Positions 26,238 to 34,497 of a stretch of DNA of 64,000 nucleotides are shown in pieces (position 1 is the first letter of the stretch; every line of letters starts with the position of its first letter). This DNA comes from Myxococcus stipitatus DSM 14675 (GTDB lineage: Bacteria; Myxococcota; Myxococcia; Myxococcales; Myxococcaceae). The stretch lies in the NCBI RefSeq assembly GCF_000331735.1, contig NC_020126.1, positions 7,567,501-7,631,500 of the forward strand. Reading direction: 5' to 3'. The notes beneath the pieces are model-generated. The model saw nothing but the letters and a program-made list of their open reading frames with translations. It was not told the origin of the DNA and searched no databases. Made by a program: the position numbers and the translations under genes.

Positions 26238-28031
26238 TCAGCGCGCCGCGGTGGGACAGGTGTCCGCGACACCGCTGTAGCGCACGCGGCCCAGGGCGGG
26301 CTTGGGGAGTACCCCCCCATGCGTCTTCCCGTAGGAGATCAGCGCCTCCCGCAGGTCCATGCCCCGGAACGGCGCCAGCTCCGCGCGCTCGGGAGGCAGG
26401 GGCTTCGTCACCCCGTCCACCCCGTCTCCGCCCCGGGCGAGGAAGTCCGGCACCGCGAGCCGGTAGGTGCGCTCCGGGACCAGGGGCTTTCCGCCCTCCA
26501 GCGTGACGCCCTGGAGACGGCCGGGCCCCGGGCAGCGGGCCAGGGTCAGCTCCAGCCCGGACACGGCGAACACGGCGCCCTTGTCCACGGCGTGCGCCAG
26601 CTCCAGCAGCCGCTTCAGCTCCGAGCCCGTGAGCGTGAGCACCGCCACCGTGTTGTCGAAGGGAAGCGCCTGGTAGACGTGGCCGAAGGACAGCGCCCCA
26701 CCCGGCAGGTCCGCTCGGATGCCGCCCGGGTTCATCAGCGCCGCATCCGCGCCCGCCGCCTCGCGGAGCGCGTCCGCCATGAGGTTGCCCAGCACGCTCT
26801 CCTCCAGGAAGCCGCGCGACATCGGCGAGGCGCAGGACACGCCCAGGCCGCGCCGCTGCGCCGCCTCGACCTCCGCGAGCGTGGGTGCCAGCAGCTGCGT
26901 CACCGCGGCATCCGGGGGCACGGGGGCGCCCAGGAAGGTCGCGGGCGCGAGCTTCACGTCGGCGCGCGTGCGCAGGCTGCGCGCGTCACAGTCGCCGTGC
27001 ACCGAGTCCACCTGGGCGCACAGCGGAATGGCGGCCTGGATGCGCGTGAGGGACGGCTGAAGCTTCCGGCTCACCGGGTCCACGAACAGCTCCACCACGC
27101 CCAGCGAGCGCCCCAGGCCGTTCGTCTCGATGACGGGCACGCCGCCGAAGAAGTGGCCCATCGTCTGGTGCGTGTGCCCGGCGACCACCGCGTCCACCGT
27201 CCCCGGGGGCACGGCCTCCAGCATGTCGAGAATCTCCGCGTCGCCGCGCTCGCAGCTCGACGTGTCGCGGGGGTTGGACAGGTCTCCGCACTTGCCCCCC
27301 GCATGCGCCACCGCCACCACCACGTCCGCGCCGCGCTGACGCAGCGAGCGCGAGGACTCCAGCACCGAGGACGCCAGCGGCGCGAAGCGCAGCGTGTCCA
27401 CGTTGGCCGGATTGGTGACGAGCGGCGTCTCCTCGGTGGTGAGCCCCACGAGGCCCACGCGGATGCCATTCACCGTGACGAGGTGCGTGCCGTCGTTGCC
27501 CAGCCACGCGGGAATCTTGCCGGTGGCGGCGTCTCGCAGGTTGGCGGACAGCATGGGGAAGCGCGCCTGCTTCACGCGCGCCTTGAGCGCACCCAGCGGG
27601 TCATCTCCTGAGCCCGAGGCCATGGGCGCGGGGCCCACCGGGCCGTAGTCGAACTCGTGGTTGCCCAGGGCCGCGGCGGTGACCTGCACGTGGTTGTACA
27701 CGTCCACCACGATGGCGCCCTCGGTGAGGTTGGACGCGAGCGTGCCCTGGAACATGTCGCCGCCATCCAGGACGAGGACACCACCCGGGTTGTCCGCGCG
27801 AAGCCGGGCGACGTACGAGGACAACATCGCGGCGCCGCCCTGCTCCACCACCTGCCCGTTGCCGAAGCGGTTGACGTGAGGCTCCACGTGGCCGTGGAAG
27901 TCATTGAGCCCCACCAGCGTGATTCGCACGGGGGCGGGGGGCGGAGGGGAGGACGGCGCGGAAGAAGGAGTGCTCGCGCAAGCAGCGGCACACGTGGCGA
28001 GCGCGATGAGGAAGGGACGCGGTGAACGCAT
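26238..28031 (-). CDS. 5'-nucleotidase/2',3'-cyclic phosphodiesterase family lipoprotein (UshA-like)
   Basis: A 597-residue lipoprotein (Cys18 after a hydrophobic signal) with a two-domain UshA/CpdB architecture. The metallophosphoesterase motifs are LVGLNDFHGH near 38, LDGGDMFQGT near 88, ALGNHEFDYG near 121 and VAGHTHQTM near 260. The C-terminal 5_nucleotid_C domain covers about 400-580, with the substrate-stacking ALMNPGGIRADLPGG region. It would hydrolyse extracellular nucleotides or related phosphate esters at the cell surface. The phytase-like gene just upstream on the same strand suggests shared phosphate scavenging. Confidence 0.93.
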   Translation of the reverse strand: MRSPRPFLIALATCAAACASTPSSAPSSPPPPAPVRITLVGLNDFHGHVEPHVNRFGNGQVVEQGGAAMLSSYVARLRADNPGGVLVLDGGDMFQGTLASNLTEGAIVVDVYNHVQVTAAALGNHEFDYGPVGPAPMASGSGDDPLGALKARVKQARFPMLSANLRDAATGKIPAWLGNDGTHLVTVNGIRVGLVGLTTEETPLVTNPANVDTLRFAPLASSVLESSRSLRQRGADVVVAVAHAGGKCGDLSNPRDTSSCERGDAEILDMLEAVPPGTVDAVVAGHTHQTMGHFFGGVPVIETNGLGRSLGVVELFVDPVSRKLQPSLTRIQAAIPLCAQVDSVHGDCDARSLRTRADVKLAPATFLGAPVPPDAAVTQLLAPTLAEVEAAQRRGLGVSCASPMSRGFLEESVLGNLMADALREAAGADAALMNPGGIRADLPGGALSFGHVYQALPFDNTVAVLTLTGSELKRLLELAHAVDKGAVFAVSGLELTLARCPGPGRLQGVTLEGGKPLVPERTYRLAVPDFLARGGDGVDGVTKPLPPERAELAPFRGMDLREALISYGKTHGGVLPKPALGRVRYSGVADTCPTAAR

Positions 28032-28075
28032 GAGCGCCCCACTTCACCGCGCCCCGAGCCCCGAGGCAACGCGCT

Positions 28076-29377
28076 TCAACGCTCGCGGCGGCGGCGCAGC
28101 GACATCCCCAGGGCCAGCAGGCCGAGGAGCACACTGCCAGGCACGGACGCCGAGGCACAGGTGCACCCGGAGCCCGCATCCACGGGAGGAATCCCCCCGC
28201 CCGGCAGCGGCCCAGGCCCCACGCCCCCGCCACCACCGCCGTCCGAGCCCGCGTCCACCCCCGCGTCCACGCCACCATCCGAGGGCGTCGGCCGGGTGTC
28301 GATGCGCAGCGGCGGGTTGAAGGCCTGCGCCACTGTCTCCCAGCGAACGAGCTTCAGGTCATCCGTCCCCGTGCCGGAGGAGCTCTGCGCGACGAACAGA
28401 CCGTCCGCAAACGCCCCCACGGGGCCCGACGTCACCGCGAGCGCGCGAGGCGCCACCGCTCCACCCACGCCCCCATCGCCCGGCACCACGGTGAACGACC
28501 CGAGGAAGGCATAGGTGCGGCGGTCCAGCACGGCGAAGGTGCCAGCCTGGGTGTCCGCCGCCAGCAGATACCCTTCCGTGCCGGCCGCGCGGTACAGCGC
28601 CAGTCGGTTGACATTCCGGGACAGCTTGCTGTCCGTCGCCGTCAGGGAGACGACCTGCGTGCGCGTGGCGCCACCGTCGGGCTCCGCGGCGTAGCGCCAG
28701 ATGGCCGCGCCGGCCTGCACCACATACAGGTGGCCACGCTCCTCATCGACGACCATGCCCGTGACGGCGCCACCCACGCTGATGGGCCGGTTCACCAAGG
28801 TGGCGGACACGCCGCCATCCTCTCCCGACATCTCGAACTGCGAGAGAGAGCCCACGTCGTTGCTCGCGAAGACGAAGAGTCGGCCCGAGCTGGGGCTCCG
28901 ATAGAAGGCGACGGAGGTGTAGCCGGCGCTGGTGAGGAGGAAGGGGCCGGTCCCAATCCGTTGCACGCGGTCGGTCGCGCGCAGACCGTCCACGGAGTAG
29001 GCCGTCAGCCCGCGATTCAGGTTGCTCGTCACGGCCACCGACAGCGTGTTCGCCCCCAAACGAAAGCCATCTCGAACCGCGACGCTGGCCACCGGTCCAT
29101 CCAGCTGCTCATCCTCGAGTTGTTGACCATCCAACCCAAACGTGGCGAGCCCGGCGTTCTGATTGTCGTAGGCCGTCAGGAGCAATCCACCCGGTCCCGC
29201 GTCCGTGCCCGCGTCGGCACTCCTCGGTGCGACCCAGAGGGCGACGTCTCGAATGGAACCACCGATGGTGGTGGGTCCGGGTGTCGTCTGGCGGAAAGCG
29301 GGAACCTGCGCGGGTTGAGCGGATGCGACCGCGCCAGACAGCGATGCCGCCAGGATGACGAAGATGGAGTGACGCAT
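28076..29377 (-). CDS. Beta-propeller phytase-like protein with MYXO-CTERM-type anchor
   Basis: A 433-residue exported protein: signal peptide ending ASAQ near residue 21, a six-bladed propeller core with phytase-like landmarks (LLTAYDNQNAGLATFGLDGQ, VASVAVRDGFRL, TSNLNRGLTAYSVDG), then an Asp/Gly-rich linker and a C-terminal GCTCASA-hydrophobic helix-RRRRER tail typical of MYXO-CTERM sorting signals. It would release phosphate from phytate or similar compounds on the cell surface. The linker's Ala-Asp-Gly repeats (VDAGVDAGSDGG) could bind calcium. A CGGAG box precedes the ATG. Activity residues were not checked individually. Confidence 0.82.
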   Translation of the reverse strand: MRHSIFVILAASLSGAVASAQPAQVPAFRQTTPGPTTIGGSIRDVALWVAPRSADAGTDAGPGGLLLTAYDNQNAGLATFGLDGQQLEDEQLDGPVASVAVRDGFRLGANTLSVAVTSNLNRGLTAYSVDGLRATDRVQRIGTGPFLLTSAGYTSVAFYRSPSSGRLFVFASNDVGSLSQFEMSGEDGGVSATLVNRPISVGGAVTGMVVDEERGHLYVVQAGAAIWRYAAEPDGGATRTQVVSLTATDSKLSRNVNRLALYRAAGTEGYLLAADTQAGTFAVLDRRTYAFLGSFTVVPGDGGVGGAVAPRALAVTSGPVGAFADGLFVAQSSSGTGTDDLKLVRWETVAQAFNPPLRIDTRPTPSDGGVDAGVDAGSDGGGGGGVGPGPLPGGGIPPVDAGSGCTCASASVPGSVLLGLLALGMSLRRRRER

Positions 29378-29409
29378 GACCGGGCTCCGGACAGGTGGGT
29401 CCGACGTAA

Positions 29410-30492
<1,083 letters not shown>

Positions 30493-31431
30493 ATGCGCAT
30501 TCTCGTCACGGGAGCGGATGGGTTCGTCGGCAGGCATCTTTGCGCGCTCCTGCGCGCATCCGGTGACGAGGTCGTCGAAGCACACGGGCCACGCGGAGAA
30601 GGGGTCAGCAGCAGCGCCCTTCACTTCGACGTGGCCAACGAGGCCGCGGTGAAGGCCGCCGTGGCCGAAGCGAAGCCCGACGGGGTCATCCACCTCGCGG
30701 GCTTCAGCTCGGTGGCCAAGAGCCACCACAACCCCTCGCGCGTGTTCGCGGTGAACACCATGGGGGTGGTGAACCTCCTGACCGCGCTGCGGGAGAACGC
30801 GCCCAAGACGCGCGTCGTCCTGGTGGGCTCGGGGGAAGTCTATGGCCCGGTGCCCGTGGGGACCCGTGCCACCGAGGACACGCCCGCGATTCCGCTGAGC
30901 CCCTACGCGGCCTCCAAGTCCGCGGCGGAGCTGGCGGGGGTCCAGTTCCATCGCAGCTACGGGCTGGAGGTCATGATGGCCCGGCCCTTCAACCACCTGG
31001 GCGCGGGACAGGACCCCACCTTCGTGGTGCCCTCGTTCGCCTCGCAGATTCGCGCCATCGGACTGGGCACGGTGGACCCGGTGCTCCGCACGGGCAACCT
31101 GGATGCCGTGCGCGACTTCTCCCACGTGCGCGACGTGGTGGAGGCGTACCGGCTGCTGCTCGTGAAGGGTGAGCCCGGGCAGGCGTACAACATCTGCAGC
31201 GGCGAGGGCCGCACCATCCGCGAGCTGCTGGAGGAGATGCTCCTGCTCGCGGGCGTGAATGCGCGCATCGAGCTGGACCCCGCGCGCCTGCGCCCCTCCG
31301 ACATCCCCAGCCTCATCGGCTCTCCGGACAAGCTCCGCGCGCTGGGCTGGTCGCCCAAGCTGACGGTGACGGACGCCTTGCGCGACGTCCTGGGCCCCAA
31401 GGTCCCCGGCGCCGCCCGCACGCAGGCCTGA
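30493..31431 (+). CDS. rmd: NAD-dependent epimerase/reductase, likely GDP-4-keto-6-deoxy-D-mannose reductase
   Basis: A 312-residue extended SDR with GADGFVG at 7-13 and catalytic Y138-AAS-K142. It begins directly after the gmd stop codon, so the two are co-translated. Rmd reduces the Gmd product to GDP-D-rhamnose. The sequence does not show the epimerase/fucose-synthase features that would point to GDP-L-fucose, but the distinction is inference. The 3' end is followed by a strong hairpin. Confidence 0.85.
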   Translation: MRILVTGADGFVGRHLCALLRASGDEVVEAHGPRGEGVSSSALHFDVANEAAVKAAVAEAKPDGVIHLAGFSSVAKSHHNPSRVFAVNTMGVVNLLTALRENAPKTRVVLVGSGEVYGPVPVGTRATEDTPAIPLSPYAASKSAAELAGVQFHRSYGLEVMMARPFNHLGAGQDPTFVVPSFASQIRAIGLGTVDPVLRTGNLDAVRDFSHVRDVVEAYRLLLVKGEPGQAYNICSGEGRTIRELLEEMLLLAGVNARIELDPARLRPSDIPSLIGSPDKLRALGWSPKLTVTDALRDVLGPKVPGAARTQA

Positions 31432-31443
31432 GCCCCCCTCCCC

Positions 31444-31479
31444 CGCCGTCCATCCGAACCGCTGATTCGATGGACGGCG
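31444..31479 (+). terminator. Hairpin terminator after the gmd-rmd pair
   Basis: An 11-bp perfect stem, CGCCGTCCATC (31444-31454) against GATGGACGGCG (31469-31479), with a 14-nt loop. It sits 13 bp past the reductase stop. No T-tract follows. Confidence 0.55.
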
Positions 31480-31503
31480 CCGTCAGGATGCCCCGCGCCC
31501 GAC

Positions 31504-31526
31504 GTTGGTGTACAATCAACACCAAC
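31504..31526 (+). promoter_or_regulatory. Perfect 8-bp inverted repeat upstream of the NADAR gene
   Basis: GTTGGTGT (31504-31511) and ACACCAAC (31519-31526) flank ACAATCA. The dyad overlaps TACAAT (31511-31516), a good -10 hexamer, and ends just before the CTGGAGG ribosome-binding site. The arrangement suggests a repressor operator controlling the NADAR gene. The regulator is not identifiable here. Confidence 0.5.
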
Positions 31527-31539
31527 CTGGAGGCATCTG

Positions 31540-32064
31540 ATGGCGGGCACGCAACGGCAGGGCCGGTTCACCTTCTTCTGGAAGGAGGAGTCTCCCTTCT
31601 CCCAGTTCAATCGCGTGACGTTCGTGGTGGAGGGCGTCCGCTACATCTGTGCCGAGCAGTTCATGATGGCGGGCAAGGCACGCATCTTCGGTGACTCGGA
31701 GATCCAGGCCGAAATCATGCTGGCCAAGACGCCGCGCGCGCAGAAGGCGTTGGGGCGGAAGGTCCGCGGCTTCGACGTGGCGACGTGGGAGCGTGAGCGC
31801 GAGCGCATCGTCTACGCGGGCAATCACGCCAAGTTCACGCAGAACGCGTCGTATCTCGAAGCGCTGCTCGCCAGTCGCGGCACGGAGCTGGTGGAGGCCA
31901 GTCCCATGGACCGCATCTGGGGCGTGGGCCTGAAGATGGAGGACCCTCGCATCCAGGACCCATCCCAGTGGCGTGGCTTGAATCTGCTGGGCAAGGTGCT
32001 GACGCGCCTGCGTGAGGACCTGCTCGCGGCGGGTGTCACCGCGCCGTCGCCTGACGCGCCATGA
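31540..32064 (+). CDS. NADAR/DUF1768 (YbiA-like) family protein
   Basis: A 174-residue protein with the family landmarks FSQFNRVTF, CAEQFMMAGKARIFGD near residue 38 and IVYAGNHAKFTQN near 86, followed by LVEASPMDRIWGVGL. NADAR proteins are N-glycosidases acting on riboflavin-pathway intermediates or on ADP-ribose adducts. The protein is cytoplasmic and has no neighbour of that pathway in the window. A CTGGAGG box lies before the ATG. Its last 29 bp overlap the convergent HEAT-like gene. Confidence 0.92.
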   Translation: MAGTQRQGRFTFFWKEESPFSQFNRVTFVVEGVRYICAEQFMMAGKARIFGDSEIQAEIMLAKTPRAQKALGRKVRGFDVATWERERERIVYAGNHAKFTQNASYLEALLASRGTELVEASPMDRIWGVGLKMEDPRIQDPSQWRGLNLLGKVLTRLREDLLAAGVTAPSPDAP

Positions 32065-32776
32065 ACGTCCAGGCCTCGAGCCTGCGGTCCAGCGCGGTGA
32101 GGTTCCACAGGTCCGACGGATTGTCGGGCCGCACCACCGCGAGGGCCTGCTGGAGCGGGGCCCTCGCGCGGACCTCGCCCCACTCGGACAACACCCGCAG
32201 CGCCATCAGCGACGGCTGACGCGACAGCAGGCCCAGCAGCGCCTCCACGACACGCGGGCTGCGCTCCTCGGCCAGGCGCTGCACCGCCTCGTGACGCTCC
32301 TCCGGTGTCGAGCCCGCGTCCGCCAACCTCGCCGTCAGCGCAGCGAAGCGCGCCTCCTTCAGCACGGGGCGCGGGCCCGGCGTGTCCCAGTGCTCCACCG
32401 TGACGCTCGTGCGCGCGAAGGCGACACACTCCCGGCGCACACCATCATTGTCGAACAGGCCCATGAGGCGCTCGGGAGCGGGCCGGCCGCCCACCAGCAG
32501 CCGCTCGGCGCGTTCCGCCAGATCCGCGGAAGCCCCGAGCAGGTGGACTCGAACCACCGTGGCCTCCGCGTCCGCGCGGGCGTCGGGGCGGACACGCTCC
32601 GACTTGAGGAACACCTCGGCCATGCCCCGCCCGGACACGTACCAGCGATACTCCAGCCACACCGCGCTGGGGCGAAGGGCGAAGCGCTCATCCTCCGCCT
32701 CGACGAGGCGGGCTGCGCCTTCCTCCTGACCACCGAAAGAGCGCTCCAACAGTACCAGGGCCTCCGAGAGCTTCAT
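32036..32776 (-). CDS. HEAT-repeat-like protein of unknown function
   Basis: A 246-residue protein without signal or membrane segments. The N-terminal 90 residues form a beta-rich part (WLEYRWYVSGRGMAEVFLKSE). The C-terminal half is a run of Leu/Ala-rich helices spaced like HEAT/PBS repeats (EERHEAVQRLAEERSPRVVEALLGLL). It may be a scaffold protein. The 3' end overlaps the NADAR gene tail-to-tail by 29 bp. No strong ribosome-binding site precedes the ATG. Confidence 0.7.
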   Translation of the reverse strand: MKLSEALVLLERSFGGQEEGAARLVEAEDERFALRPSAVWLEYRWYVSGRGMAEVFLKSERVRPDARADAEATVVRVHLLGASADLAERAERLLVGGRPAPERLMGLFDNDGVRRECVAFARTSVTVEHWDTPGPRPVLKEARFAALTARLADAGSTPEERHEAVQRLAEERSPRVVEALLGLLSRQPSLMALRVLSEWGEVRARAPLQQALAVVRPDNPSDLWNLTALDRRLEAWTFMARQATAR

Positions 32777-32815
32777 GTCGCGTCCAGGTCCATGAGCCCT
32801 CGGAGGGCGGCTCGG

Positions 32816-33307
32816 TCAGAAGGTGTAGCGAACGGGCTCGGCCAGCCCTTGCACCACGAGCTCCACCGAGCCCGAGCCCTTGCCGGACTTGTCCGCCAAC
32901 GCCCGGGTGAGGGAGCTCAGGTCGAACCGAGGCTCCGCGAACTTGATGGCCTTGCAGCGGTCCCCGTTGGCGTTGTGAATCACCACCAGGTTCGCCACCG
33001 GCTCCGCCGCCGCGTTCGTCTGGAACGTGCCGTCCCAGGCCAGCGCGTAGGAGTGCTCCGCGCAGCCGCCTCCGTGGGAGACATTCAGGACCAGCGTGCT
33101 CCCCTCGACGCGGCCACTCTCGATGCTGAGGGGGTCCTGCGGCTGGGGATTCGAGCGAACGAGGAGGGCCTCCCCGTCCGACGGCTTCTGCTCGGCGGGG
33201 GACTCCGTTTCCGCCGAGGGCTCGGCGGGCTCGTCCTTCGCGGGGGCATGCGCACACGCCGCGAGCAGACCACTCACCACCAGGGCACTCCACATGAGCC
33301 TTCGCAT
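32816..33307 (-). CDS. Lipoprotein of unknown function
   Basis: A 163-residue lipoprotein (Cys18 in LLAAC), with an acidic, Glu/Pro-rich stretch at 23-48, then a beta-rich domain of about 110 residues containing CAEHSYALAWDG and a second Cys in GDRCKAIKF that could form a disulfide. No family is recognised. GGAGGTGTTGG precedes the ATG. It is 39 bp from the HEAT-like gene on the same strand. Confidence 0.78.
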   Translation of the reverse strand: MRRLMWSALVVSGLLAACAHAPAKDEPAEPSAETESPAEQKPSDGEALLVRSNPQPQDPLSIESGRVEGSTLVLNVSHGGGCAEHSYALAWDGTFQTNAAAEPVANLVVIHNANGDRCKAIKFAEPRFDLSSLTRALADKSGKGSGSVELVVQGLAEPVRYTF

Positions 33308-33364
33308 CCAACACCTCCACTCGTGCTTCGTCGGCGGCCAGCCCCGCCGAGCTCGGTCTACTCC

Positions 33365-34468
33365 TCAGCGTCGGAGCACGTCCTCGTAGACCGCCAGCGT
33401 TTGTTCCGCGGTCCGTTCCCAGGTGAACTGCGCCGCGCGAGCCTGCCCCTTCACCGCGAAGGCTTCGCGCTCCCGAGGCGAGCGCAGCAACCGATGGATG
33501 GCCTCCGCGAGCCCCTCCGCGTCATCCGGCCGCACCGCGGGAGCCGCGTCTCCACAGACCTCCGGCAGCGAGCCCGCCGTCGACACGATGGCGGGAGTGC
33601 CCAGCCGCATCGCCTCCAGCGGAGGAAGCCCGAAGCCCTCGTAGCGCGAGGGGAAGACGAACACGGCCGCGCGCCGCATCAGCTCGTAGAACACGGGCTC
33701 CGCCTGATAGCCCAGGGGACGGATGTCATGCCCCTCCGCGCGCAACCGAGCGATGCGCGACTCCACGCGCCCCGAGCCGAACCAACTCTGCCCCGCCAGC
33801 ACGAGCGACGCGGGACGCCCCTGCGCGCGCAGGCGCTCCATCGCATCCAGCACCAGGTCCACGTTCTTGCGGACATCGAGCGAGCCCGCATAGAGGACAT
33901 AGTCCTTGGGCAGCGAGAGGGCGCGAAGGAAGTCCTCGCTCGTCGCATCCAGCACGGGCGCGTGCACATGGTCCACGCCGATAGGCACCACCACCGCGCG
34001 CGACTCGGCCTCCGGGAAGCGCTCCAGCAGGTCCTGCCGCGTGCGCTCGCTGATGCACACCACCCGGTCCGCCAGGAGCAGGCTGCGCGACAACCACAGC
34101 CGGAACTGCCACCGGAACTTCGCGGAGACGGTGTCCGGCATGATGAGCGGAATCAGGTCCAGCACGGTGAGGACGTAGGCCGTGCCTGACACGCGAATCA
34201 GCGGGAGGTTGAAGTTTCCCAGCGCGTGATACAGCGGCGGCTTGGAGCGCTCGAGCACCCGAGGGAGCCGGGCGAGCGTCCAGGCGGTGCGGCTGCCGCT
34301 CCCCCGAGGGTGGTCGCCGGAGTCGCGTGCGCCCAGCTTCTCCAGCCGCACGCCCTGGGCCTCCAGGGCCCCCGCGAGACAGCGGGTATAGAGGCCGATG
34401 CCCGTGGTGGGCTCATCCCAGAGTGTCGCGTCGAAAGCGATGGGGCCAGTGGACACGGTGCGCCTCAT
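33365..34468 (-). CDS. GT4-family glycosyltransferase
   Basis: A 367-residue GT-B enzyme. The N-terminal acceptor domain has TGIGLYTRCLAGAL; the C-terminal nucleotide-sugar domain has LYAGSLDVRKNVDLVLDAM near 200 and the E-x7-E motif SRYEGFGLPPLEAM near 285. Glycosyl transfer to a lipid-linked or polysaccharide acceptor on the cytoplasmic face is expected. The family includes the D-rhamnosyl- and mannosyltransferases of O-antigen synthesis, and gmd/rmd lie 2 kb away, so GDP-D-rhamnose is a plausible donor (inference). It is divergent from the two-module transferase. Confidence 0.92.
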   Translation of the reverse strand: MRRTVSTGPIAFDATLWDEPTTGIGLYTRCLAGALEAQGVRLEKLGARDSGDHPRGSGSRTAWTLARLPRVLERSKPPLYHALGNFNLPLIRVSGTAYVLTVLDLIPLIMPDTVSAKFRWQFRLWLSRSLLLADRVVCISERTRQDLLERFPEAESRAVVVPIGVDHVHAPVLDATSEDFLRALSLPKDYVLYAGSLDVRKNVDLVLDAMERLRAQGRPASLVLAGQSWFGSGRVESRIARLRAEGHDIRPLGYQAEPVFYELMRRAAVFVFPSRYEGFGLPPLEAMRLGTPAIVSTAGSLPEVCGDAAPAVRPDDAEGLAEAIHRLLRSPREREAFAVKGQARAAQFTWERTAEQTLAVYEDVLRR

Positions 34469-34497
34469 AGCACGGCCGTGTGATAGGCAGGGCGCGC

